Assembly (NCBI GenBank): GCA_022605405.1
Contig: JABYQQ010000009.1
Span: forward strand, 806,001-870,000
From: Earliella scabrosa
Lineage: Eukaryota > Basidiomycota > Agaricomycetes > Polyporales > Polyporaceae
Length of the DNA: 64,000 bases
Direction: 5' to 3'
The translations under genes and the position numbers were made by a program. Of this stretch, positions 54,804 through 64,000 are shown piece after piece. The notes under the pieces are model-generated. The model was not told the DNA's origin. It was given only the letters and a program-made list of their open reading frames with translations, and did not search any database. The number at the start of each line of letters is the position of its first letter. Position 1 is the stretch's first letter.

Positions 54804-55238
54804 AATGTTTCCAGCCCCGGGAGTTCAGTGAGAAACTGACTGGTAGGCCTGAGTTATTCAAATCGCCCCAGGTCTGATTCGACTTCTCTCTCGAAAGCAC
54901 GATGCAGAAATATATCGTACCAACTTCACTGTTCACAGGAAAGAGTACTATCGTTCGGACACGCGGGACTTGGTGGGGTGACTGAAGTCTGTCCAAACAG
55001 GATACGCATCGTACAACCGAGTCCTGAATTCTGGTTAATCCACATCCTAGCTAGTTCAGCAGTTGCCATAGCCCACATGCATCTATCATCCAAGTTTCCA
55101 GGCTCCCGTACGCCGGGCAGTCAAGTTTCTATCAAAGCGCTGAACCTGGCACACAGTCAGCCTATAGGTATCTTCACCGTTCGAACCAATTCCTGCTACG
55201 CACCACAGTGCCGGCCGCAGACGCCGCGTCGAACAGGC
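54804..55238. other. intergenic
   Basis: Only short unrelated frames were seen. This is the 3' flank of the small secreted-protein gene. Confidence 0.55.
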
Positions 55239-55576
55239 TTACGGGCAGTCGATCGAACCAAAGCGGTTATGCGTGGCCTCCCACCACGTCGACTCGACCA
55301 TGCCGCTGTTGCAGCCGAGTCCGACGTTGAACTTCCACTGGAGCGGGTTGCCGGGGCCGACGGGGCCGCACGAGGTCGCGGACGCGACGCAGGCGGGGAA
55401 GCGCTTCAGGTTGTCCCAGAGGCTGCCGCAGATATCCGGGATGTTGTCGACGCCTGATGCGTCCACGATGTACGTGTAGAGGCCGTTCTGCTGGCGGATG
55501 CACGACGCCGCGGACGCGCTGCCCGAGAGCGCTGCGAGGGCGGGAGGAGTGTGGTGGTGGAGAGCTAGAGCTTCAT
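55239..55576 (-). pseudogene. small secreted Cys-containing protein, signal peptide frameshifted
   Basis: On the - strand an uninterrupted frame encodes AALSGSASAASCIRQQNGLY, then VDASGVDNIPDICGSLW, FPACVASATSCGPVG and GCNSGMVESTWWEATHNRFG, ending with DCP and a stop at 55239. This mature domain with conserved Cys and the STWWEAT motif resembles basidiomycete small secreted proteins of unknown role. The obvious ATG (55574-55576) opens MKL and then runs into a stop. The rest of the signal-like stretch is in a different frame, and no intron with GT-AG ends reconciles them. A 1-base insertion or assembly error is the simplest reading, so it may be intact in nature. Confidence 0.5.
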
Positions 55577-56153
55577 GGTGGTGGCAGTGGTGGTAGGGTG
55601 TTTTGAAGATCTGCGCTGAGTTTCCTAAGTAGGTAGGAAATACCGTTGCTGGAAAGTGCCATTGGGTGAGGACACTACGACGGGAGCGGGTATGTATCAG
55701 CTAGAGCGTTCGTGGTTTGCCGCTGCATCGTTGAACCATATGGGTGAGCCACAGCATTTTTGGACCCTCGTCAGCCAATAAACAAGAGTAGCGAACCATG
55801 ATTTTGACGACCGTCTGTGACCGTGAACCTTCTCGCAGCGAGCGCCTGCCTCGCGGGAGCAAAAGGGACACTGGACCCTTGCCGCATTCGCGTGCTCGAG
55901 GGCTCGGGAGGGCTTAGGAATGGGTGCCATGAGTGTTGAACACTACGGTTAAACTGTAGGTCCCACCCAAGCCGATGCACGGTCATGCACGCGGTAACGA
56001 TTCCTGTTCTCGCACAGATATGTAAGTGCAAATAGGTGGCTCGTCGTATATTGCCGGGGATTATATGGACCTGTAAGATAACGACCAACTCGAGAAAGAC
56101 AAAAAGCAAGGATTTCTGATGTTGCCTCCAATACCGGCCGATCAGATCGGTGA
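55577..56153. other. intergenic
   Basis: This is the 5' flank of the small secreted-protein gene and the 3' flank of the second GMC gene. No gene was seen. Confidence 0.55.
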
Positions 56154-58741
56154 TCATGCACCGGCACGCACCAACGCAGCTGCACGTTCTGCGAGGATGT
56201 ACACCGGACCCTGCGTATGGCCCGAAGGCACAAAGGGCTACCGCCAGCACCACGACCATACCAGAGTCAGCAGCCTGGCCTGTAGAGTCTAGACTTGCAC
56301 TTACGAAGGCAGACGCGTCGACGACTCTCAACCCCTTAGTCCCCTTCACCCGCAAATGGGCGTCCAGCGCACCATGCCTACCCCTCCCCATCGCAGCCGT
56401 ACCAGTCGGGTGATCTATCGTGTCCCCATTCTCGCGGATGAACGCGTCTATCTCCTCGTCCGTCTGCGCCTCGGCGAACGCGCCGTACTCGCTGATGATG
56501 TAGTCGGAGAACGCGGACGTCGCGACGTACTCGCGCGCGAACTTGACGGACTCGCGCATGACAGCCAGGTCGGCGTCGGTAGCGAGCAGCGCTGGGTCAA
56601 TCAGCGGTGCGTCGTAGGGACTGGATGACACGAGGGTGATCTTGCCACCTGCCCAACAGCAACCTGAGCACTCGACTGACGTGGGTAGAGGGGCGGACAC
56701 CTACGAGCGACTGGGGATATGACAGCGGTGACAATCGAGAGATAGTGGCCCTCGTCCGGTGGAGGGGCTAGCTTAGAAAGGAAGCCGTCCTGGGGAATCC
56801 GCTCAGCGCTGTCTTCTACTCCGAGGGGATATACTCGTACCACGGGGATGAGCTCAAAATGCGCCGATGTCGGTCCTGCACTAGGATCTTCCTCCCCGAG
56901 AGAAGTGAACAGACTCGAGTTTACCCGCAGCCATCCGAGCTGATTTGCGGGGCCAAGAGCAAGGAGCCCGGTACCATTGTTCTGCCATTGGGTCAGAAGC
57001 TCCGCCTCGAGGGTGCTGTTCCGGTGTACGTCATCAAGCGTATTGTTCGAGTTGACCAGCCACGAGAATGTCAGGAAGGGATGATCCTGGCGGAGGTAGA
57101 TGGGTGTGAGCGGATACACATGCTAGCAGCGTCTGAGGGGAGCCGGACCTGTAAATTCCGACCGACAGCGGGGAGGTCAACGAGCGACTCGATACCCATC
57201 GAGGATAGGTGCGACGCGTCCCCAATGCCGGAGAGCATCACTATCAGTAGAAAGTCAGCCAACTCCACTCGGCCCCGTCGCAACTTGTGCTACGAACGGA
57301 TATGCGGTGTGTTGACAGCACCGGCGGACAATATAACTTCCTTTGTTGCATTGAGGGAATAGAGTGGACCTACGCGCGTCTCATCACAGATGCAATCGAT
57401 AAAATTCGAGACAACTCACCATGTTCATGCTGCGCGAACTGGACGCCTCGCACGATGGGTAGTTTGCCGTGGTAGCCCACAGGCAGAACTTTCGTGACTT
57501 GCGTATTAACTAGGACATCGAGGTTCGTTCTGTTGAGCGCATGCGCAAGGTATGACGTTGCAGATGTACTCCTGCGGCCCTCGTAGATCTGTCAAGGTCG
57601 TCGTCGTCGTCAGGAACAGTGCCCTCGTCGGACAAATGAGTCATAGACATCTGAAACCCACGGTAGACTGCGTCCAACCTGGAGATGAGTAAGGTTATCA
57701 GAATTTGTCATGGTGCTGTATGAAATGCGAAGTCCAAGTGTACACACCGATGCCGATGGTATCGCCAGAGTTTGGGTCCGAGTTGAACGGGAATCGTTCT
57801 TCCAGCTCGCGCGCGCCGTCAAGGACCATGTCGTCGATTGCCAACGGTACTCCTCCCACACTGATCGGTAGAGTACCTGTCAAACGACGGTGTGAGATCC
57901 CAACGCGCACCGACGAGGAAGAGATCTCACCATTGGCGTGCAATTCCGGATCGAACAAGCCGGTGACATCGGGGTGATCAGGAGAGGCAGTCACCCGATC
58001 AACCTGGGGGGATTGAGCGAGAAACCTCACGAAAAGCGTTGCTGTGTTACCTTGAGGATGTACTCCTGGAGTTCTGACCAGGACCATCCCTCGTCACCTG
58101 TGACCTCAGCCCACCGATCGTAGTCGTCCTTCGTTCCGCGGCAGAACACCATCTGGTCTATCTTGCGAGTTAGTACGTTCACAATACTAGTGTCTCATCG
58201 TAGCCAGCAAACTCACTGATCGCCGTGGAACCGCCTAGCACCCGCCCTCGAGGGTACAGGATGGTGCGATTATTGAGAGCTGTTTGTGGGGTTGTGGTGA
58301 ATTGCCAGTCCTGGATACGACGACATGATCAGCATATCGTTCGTGAGTAGCTAATCATCCCGACACGCACAAATTGCGAGTCAGGAAGATTCACAAACCG
58401 GGCAGGCGCTGATATATTGAGGTTGGTGAAGTCGCTGCCCCATTGCAGCATCAGCAATCGTGGCGCACGAACTCGGCTCGCAACTCACCTCCCACCAGCC
58501 TCGATGAGCAGAACTCTTATGTCTGAGTCCTCAGAAAGTCGCGAAGCCATCACGGCCCCGCCTGCGCCAGCTATACCGAAACTTGTTAGAATCCCAGATG
58601 CCGAGAAGAAAAGGCAGACTTACCTCCGATGACGATGTAGTCGTACTGTCGGCTCAGTACATGTTCTGTAGGGTGCTCGAACACAACCCCTAAAACGAGA
58701 GAAATGTGGAGAGCAAGAAGGATAAGGTGCCCGATGGCCAT
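56154..58741 (-). CDS. secreted GMC oxidoreductase, aryl-alcohol-oxidase type (AA3_2)
   Basis: Many exons on the - strand. The N-terminal signal peptide (MAIGHLILLALHISLVLG) precedes the FAD-binding fold QYDYIVIGAGAGGAVMASRL. Then come LYPRGRVLGGSTAI, the GMC signature 2-like stretch LSAGAVNTPHILVRSGVG, DHPFLTFSWLVNSNNTL and the C-terminal part DHPTGTAAMGRGRHGALDAH, with RVVDASAF joined to PFVPSGHTQGPVYILAERAA. The first catalytic His is in DHPTGTAAM and the second in SGHTQGPV, as in aryl-alcohol oxidases that make H2O2 for ligninolytic peroxidases. It ends at 56154. The substrate is not proved. Unlike the first GMC gene it is secreted. The splice that joins the catalytic end uses a normal AG at a TAG after GCGG. 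Confidence 0.82.
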
Positions 58742-59973
58742 GACGAAGGTGTATCGTGTCCCCGGTAGTTGGTATGTCGTAGTATCACCATTGCATCCTG
58801 CCCTATAAGTGCTGTAGCGTAGTGCGGTGGCACACCACCGCCTGCCGCAGGCACCGTGTTGCGGCCGCAAGTGGATGAAATGTCGAGTAGGAGACCCACC
58901 AATAATGACAGGTCGTGTTTCGAGGAGGGAACCTCCTGGGAACCCGTGATCCCAAGCCAGAACAGCGCGATGCAAATGACTAGCTTTGTTCCGCTCACTG
59001 CGGGCGGGGCTCGTGCGCGCGCGAGGGCTGGTACGGGGAAACGATTCAAAATTAGCGCAGGAAAGGCTCGGTAGCTAAGTCGGTGCGTACCTCAATCTCG
59101 TAGCTGGTATAGGAGGCTACCTTATGGAACTTCATAATGATAGAGTTGTGGTTTCTTGTTGTATCGCGCTCAACCTTGAGAAGACGTAAGACGTTTATGC
59201 GGATCCACTAGGGGTCCGTGATACTTGTAGAACGCCGCGCTACTCCCGCACCGGTGCCGCCCCTACTTCCTTGTCAGGACGACATGGCATATGCTCATCT
59301 TGCACAGAGCCCACTCATCCCGACGGCAGCAGAACGGCCGACCATGCTTGGTCAATCTTGCCCTGTGGCACCGTGCTGTGTGTTGTATCGATGGAGCCGC
59401 CGCTCGTTGTCACGCAGTCGTTTCGCCGGTGCGCCCGCAGCCGCCTGTGGCTTGAACACCCTGTACCGTAGAGATGGATAGTCGTAGGCTGGGTAATATT
59501 TGTCAGAGGTCAGCACATCGCCATTAGGTCTATCGACCACCCGGGCGCAGGAGCACTCACCGTCTGATGTGCGCGAGCTTCTGTCTCACCATCCACTACT
59601 CTTCCCTTGAGTCCTTATCTTGAAACGCCTACGTCAAGGTACATGCACCACAACCGACGAGATTGGGTAGTAACCAGCGCAAAAATTGGCGTTGGGTCTG
59701 TGCCGTATGTATCACGAGTGTTCCGAGAGGGTGGCAGACACGTAAGCATGTTGAATCCTTTGAGCTTGCGAACGACACGCACGAGTTGACGGGGAGACGG
59801 TTCTTGCATCGTTCAGCAATATTACAACGCTAGCATACGACCGAGAAATCAGGAATACATGCAATTGACAGAAGTGCAACTTCCTGCCTGGAGGCGAAGT
59901 TAGAGAACAGGATTACCAGATCCTATCACGACTCACCACAATTACATCTCTGGTGCGATAGCAGGCCCAATAC
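58742..59973. other. intergenic, promoter of the secreted GMC gene
   Basis: This stretch has unrelated short frames on both strands. No gene or repeat was recognised. Confidence 0.55.
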
Positions 59974-61757
59974 TCACTCGGTTGCCTCGGCCCACCGACG
60001 TTCCTGCTCCCGCACCTTCAAAAATGCGGGCATGAGGTGCCACTCGACATCGTTCCATCGCTCTCTGACCGCCGCGCCCCTCCGAATCTCCTCACGTTCC
60101 TCCTCCGTCCAGCACGGTTCGTCAATATCATCCTCGAAGTCCCAGTCCGACTCGAGATTCTCAAGGTTCGGGAACAAGTCAGACAAGTACGCGGCAACGG
60201 AAACTGGATCCGCAATTTGCGATCGCCCGAGCTTGAGCGTGGTCAGCGCGTGGTGCGTCTTCCCGAACCCAGGGCGGAACACTCGGTAGCGCCTCTCGAG
60301 CTTCTTGACGTCCGTGTCGATGTTGAGTCCCAGGCACCATAACTTGGGACAGCCGTACACGAACGGCAGGAGCGCGCTCAGCGTGACCTCTGTGGGACCT
60401 TCGTGCGAATCGGGACCGAGCTCGAGCAGGGTGATGTTCTTCCAAGACGAAGCCATCGCCTGCAACAGATAATTGTCGATCTCGAAGCGGCATCCAGGAT
60501 TGAAGGAGAATTCCTTGAGATTGGTTAGCTCCAGGAGTGGCTCTAGCATGTCCTCGGTGATGACTGGATCGTTGCTGCGGTCCGGGTGTGCGCTGATTCT
60601 GAGCGTCTGGATCGCACCCTTGCCTTTGCGCCTGCTTAAATGAGAGAAGAGGTCCTTGTAGGACTGCACCGGCAACTTTCCTGGGTCGTTGAGGCTGATG
60701 CTGATGGCCTTCAGGAAGTGTGAGCGGACCAATCGTATGACGTTGACCAGGAGAGGGAGATTGGTTTGATGAACGAGGTGGAGTTCGCGGAGGTTGTTGA
60801 ACCGTGTCTTGCCTACCGACCGACGGAGCGTCGCGAGATCTTCGTCTGTTAGTTTGTCCCCGACCTTGACAGCCATATGGTGCAATCGAGGTAGTTTTGC
60901 TAGGTGGATGAGGGCTTGCAGCGTTACGGGCACTTGATCAGTGTACACGCCCAGGAGATGGTCGAAGGAACACATGACGGTCGACACGGCGGCAACCAAG
61001 CGCAGAGGGCGAATGCTGAACTCTAGACTGACATTGAATGCCTGAAGACGGGGCGCAACCTCTCGCAACTTGGTGAGCATGTTTTCGTAGCAGTCAAAGC
61101 CGTTCTCCCCGGAGTAATTGGAGCAGCGTGTGTAGAAGGTGTGGAGGCGCGGGCCGAATAGAATGGGCAGAGAGCGGTAGAAGGTCAAGGGCTCGCTGTA
61201 GCAAGGGTGTATATGGAGGATGTTGGGGTTGGGCAAGAGAGTCCGCTTGCCGAAGTGGGGCGCGAGCGCATCCATCACTGTCCCAGGAAAGACATGCTTG
61301 TTTGTTCTGGGAGGAAAGACGATGTCATGGTCGCTCTCGTCGAGTATGCGCTGGACACGATGCGCGTAGTGACCGAGACGAGCAAAGTCCGCGTCCACCA
61401 GAGGCCGAGTAATGGACTGGGTTGTTCGGAAATGTCATGCAACCATTCCAATACAAGATAGTAATCACGACGTACGAAGTGCAATGCCTCTCTCCTCTCC
61501 CTGCTAGCAGCTCTTTCCTCCATGATCCACGCGTCCGACGGCAGCGTGAAGAGCAGGAAACCATAGTTCGGAATGGAACGCCATATGCGGTTCAGTGCTT
61601 GTTCGTGGAAAAGACGAGAGGTCCGGGCGAGCACAAGCAAAGTTTGCAGACCTGCAAACCTGAGTCCGTCTGCCCACGCGTCGTAGCGCATGAGCTCTTC
61701 ACAGATTGCGCGGAGCACCTCGGCAGGTAGACTGTCCAAGACAGCGTTGGTCGTCAT
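59974..61757 (-). CDS. F-box/LRR-like protein 5
   Basis: Exon 1 (61476-61757) encodes MTTNAVLDSLPAEVLRAICE and LARTSRLFHEQALNRIWRSIPNYGFLLFTLPSDAW. This is followed by an intron, then a large exon (59974-61416) starting SITRPLVDADFARLGHYAH. The leucine-rich region contains LPRLHHMAVKV and LTNLKEFSFNP, and the family motifs SVAAYLSDLFPNLENLES and AFLKVREQERRW appear at the end. Reading to TGA at 59974 gives about 574 residues. A GTGAGT at the end could also splice to a small last exon (59830-59887), as in genes 1 and 2. A ubiquitin-ligase substrate-receptor role is inferred. Confidence 0.82.
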
Positions 61758-62039
61758 GTCGTTGCAATGGGGCTGAGGGAGTCCTAACGCGTCGAAAGAA
61801 TGTGTGGATGCATATGGACGCTTGAAGCCAAGCGTCGATTTACGGTGAGCGCTCGACTTGGAGTTGAACGAACAGACACTCTCCACCTATGCTGCGAACC
61901 TTCAACGTTCTTCAACTCGCACCAATGTTGGCCAACCGTACTATACCCATCAAGATAAGATTTCAAGACATGACAATGACTACGATAGCTAGCTAAGGCA
62001 CAAAGGAGGAGGACGTTCGCCTTTGACGAAGCTTAGAAG
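61758..62039. other. intergenic between F-box genes 5 and 6
   Basis: This is a short spacer with no feature recognised. Confidence 0.55.
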
Positions 62040-64000
62040 TTAGATATACGTATTCATCACGCTCGACAGAGACTCAAAGCTATACTTCGACAGCAGCGGG
62101 GCAGGGTCCCTACAAAACGGACCACCGGATTAGATCATGACTGAACTAGCACAGTAATCAGGCATGGATAGACTCACCATCGCGCGTGATACGACGCGAT
62201 CCTCGCGGCTTCCACCGGGTTTCGCGGGAGCACGTCCACATACTGCAGAACATCATGCGCAGCTGGTCCTCGCACCTTCCGCCCAGCCTTTTCGATTGCG
62301 GCCCTTTCCTGTGCCCGTATCTTGGCAAAGTGTGGGAGGGTATTACACACGTTGAACCACATCCGAGCATACATGTCCGCATTTGGGTCCGCTACCGCGT
62401 CTTCCTCCCGCGACAAGGGCCACGAGCTGTAGACCCTTGTGCATTGGGGGAAGCAATCAGCGAGGAACCCCGCGACGAACGCCGGGTTAGTGATTCGTCC
62501 GTAATGAACGCCTATGGTCAGGAGCGAGCGCTGCTCTTTCCCGAAGGCGGGGCGGACCTCGGGAATCGGTAGAGGAAGGGCAAGGAAGGAGGCATCGACC
62601 TGAATGGAGAGGGATTGCAGCGCCGGACAATTGTATACCAGGGGGAGGAGTCCGGGAAGGGTGACATTGTACGCACAGATACCCTTGGAATAGCCGGAGA
62701 ATGATAACGTTTGAATGTTGGGCCACGCCTCGGACATGTCGTGGAGGAGCTCGTCGTAGATTGCAATCTCGCAACCATAGATGCTGAGAGATTGCAGATC
62801 AAGTCTGAGTAGAGGTTCGAGGTCGTGTGCATATAGGATGGGAGGCAGAGACTCATCGACGAGTTGGGGATGAAGTTCGATACTGCGCATCTGTGCAGCG
62901 AATGGCTGATGTGGGAGGGTAGCGATACATGCTGCGAGTTCTGTCACAGCGATGTCGTTGATGAAGAGGGATATAGACGTCATTTCGCTTGACCGGATGA
63001 TATCCTGGATGTCGTAATATAGAGAGATGTCGTCTATGGATATAATGAGGCGGTTTAGCGTTGGAAAGGCTTTGCGGCGAAGTTCTCGCAAGCGAGCGCG
63101 TGTCTTCTCTGACCAATCTTGAACGCGGATGCGCGCGAACATATGGCTCAGTTGTTGAAGGTTCGCCAGGTGAAGAAACACCGGAGGAGGAAACACGACG
63201 TTTTGGAGGGATATGTGCGTCAAATTGTTCATTTCGGTGACCAGGTCCACCAAAAGGGTCCGGATGGGAGGCATCTTGCCCAAGATCGAGAACCTGAAAT
63301 GCCGCATATCCTTCAGTACGTAGCCTAGGCAGGCGAGGTACTGAGTGCAAGCGTCCTCAATCGATCGTGGCAAGCAGATATTCTCGCCATCGTCTGTCAT
63401 GCAGGTAAACCACAGATCGACATGTCGCAGTCTTGGACTGAGAAGTAGCTGGAGCGAAAGGGGGCCTTCTTGCTCGTCATACGTATCGTTCGTCCAGCTG
63501 AACACAACCTTCCGTAGGTTTGGGAGGAGATAGACCATTGGTCGGAAGGCATGGAGCGCATTCCAGACGTCGGGCGCGACCCGGGCTCGCACTACCTGCT
63601 GATAGCGAAAGGCGAGGTGGCAGTCGAAGACCTTGACCCGGGATGCGTACAGCAGGAACCGTGAGTAGTCTGCAGGAAGCAGAGGCCGACGAAAGTCCTT
63701 CCAGAAGATGTCAACTGCAGGCGTTGTGTAGATGGAATAATGGAACGCACCAACACGTCGACCTCTCCCCATCTTTCGTTCGCCAATGTCCGACTCCAGT
63801 GCAGTAGATCCGAGGGAAGGGTGCACAGAAGAGGTATGAGCGACGGGAGGGTGCCCCACAGCGCGTTGAAAGCATGCTCGGAGAGCAGCTTGCACGTTAC
63901 CGACAAGGCGACAAGACCTGGCGCGCCTTTTTGTTGCCAACCCCACGACGCGTCGGCAACGAGATGAGAGCATATCTCGTCGAGGATGTTGGGCGGCAGA
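62040..64000 (-). CDS. F-box/LRR-like protein 6 (cut by window end)
   Basis: The first exon in the window (63751-64000, start outside) reads LPPNILDEICSHLVADASWG and LVALSVTCKLLSEHAFNALWGTLPSLIPLLCTLPSDLL. A GTGCGT intron leads to DFRRPLLPADYSRFLLYASR at 63697. Leucine-rich stretches follow (LPNLRKVVFSW, LNRLIISIDDISLY, LLPLVYNCPALQSLSIQ), then AGFLADCFPQCTRVYSSW and KIRAQERAAIEKAG. The frame ends at 62174, or after a GTGAGT-TAG intron at 62040, which gives a small last exon (DPAPLLSKYSF...) like those of the other family members. It is truncated at its 5' end only by the window. Confidence 0.82.

Noticed and set aside
58690..59049. Hydrophobic frame on the - strand upstream of the secreted GMC gene
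   Set aside because: It overlaps the GMC first exon in another frame and shows no splice or domain evidence.

Overview
The window looks like nuclear DNA of a basidiomycete fungus, most likely an agaricomycete wood or litter decayer. The signs are intron-dense genes with introns of about 45-70 nt and GTRAGT-type donors, and gene families typical of that group: a DUF6533-type membrane protein, an expanded F-box/LRR family, GMC alcohol oxidases, a P450, KRE9-like secreted proteins and a GH105 pectin hydrolase. Exon models were built by eye from reading frame, splice sites and family motifs. Species and expression are unknown.

Left part (1-21.5 kb). A DUF6533-type membrane gene is followed by four F-box/LRR-like genes on the + strand (2806-4885, 10459-12481, 14320-16209, 16451-18515). 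The third carries at least three frame changes and is probably a pseudogene. Two minisatellites built on the same 12-bp unit (about 5340-5700 and 9080-9600) lie between the first two F-box genes, with sequence showing no gene between them. A MITE-like element (about 13371-13815) and strong hairpins sit before the third. About 3 kb after the fourth F-box gene is empty.

Middle part (21.5-46.3 kb). This holds an NHA1/SOD2-type Na+/H+ antiporter (+), a COG2907-like FAD/NAD-binding oxidoreductase (-) with predicted 7-nt and 5-nt micro-exons, and a divergent intracellular alcohol-oxidase-like GMC enzyme (+). Next come two KRE9/KNH1-like small secreted proteins on either side of a 1600-residue Rif1-like protein (-), which has PP1-docking motifs and MCB boxes upstream. 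A P450 (+) and an ACS/Dal5-type MFS transporter (-) close the part.

Right part (46.3-64 kb). The MFS gene is divergent from a GH105 unsaturated rhamnogalacturonyl hydrolase (+). Their shared promoter is rich in CreA-type motifs, which suggests uptake and hydrolysis of pectin fragments under carbon repression. Then follow a broken serine carboxypeptidase (S10) copy, unidentified exon pieces, an unidentified gene with an XPA-like stretch, a truncated topoisomerase II-like gene that has lost its ATP-binding GRNGxGAK loop, a cysteine-rich small protein, an intron-containing tRNA-Leu(CAG), a small secreted protein with a broken signal peptide, a secreted aryl-alcohol-oxidase-type GMC enzyme, and two more F-box/LRR-like genes on the - strand, the last cut by the window end.

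The most noteworthy points are the micro-exons, the degenerating TOP2 ATPase copy, the minisatellites open in several frames on both strands, the F-box family turnover, and the GH105-MFS pair. No clearly new multi-gene system was found.
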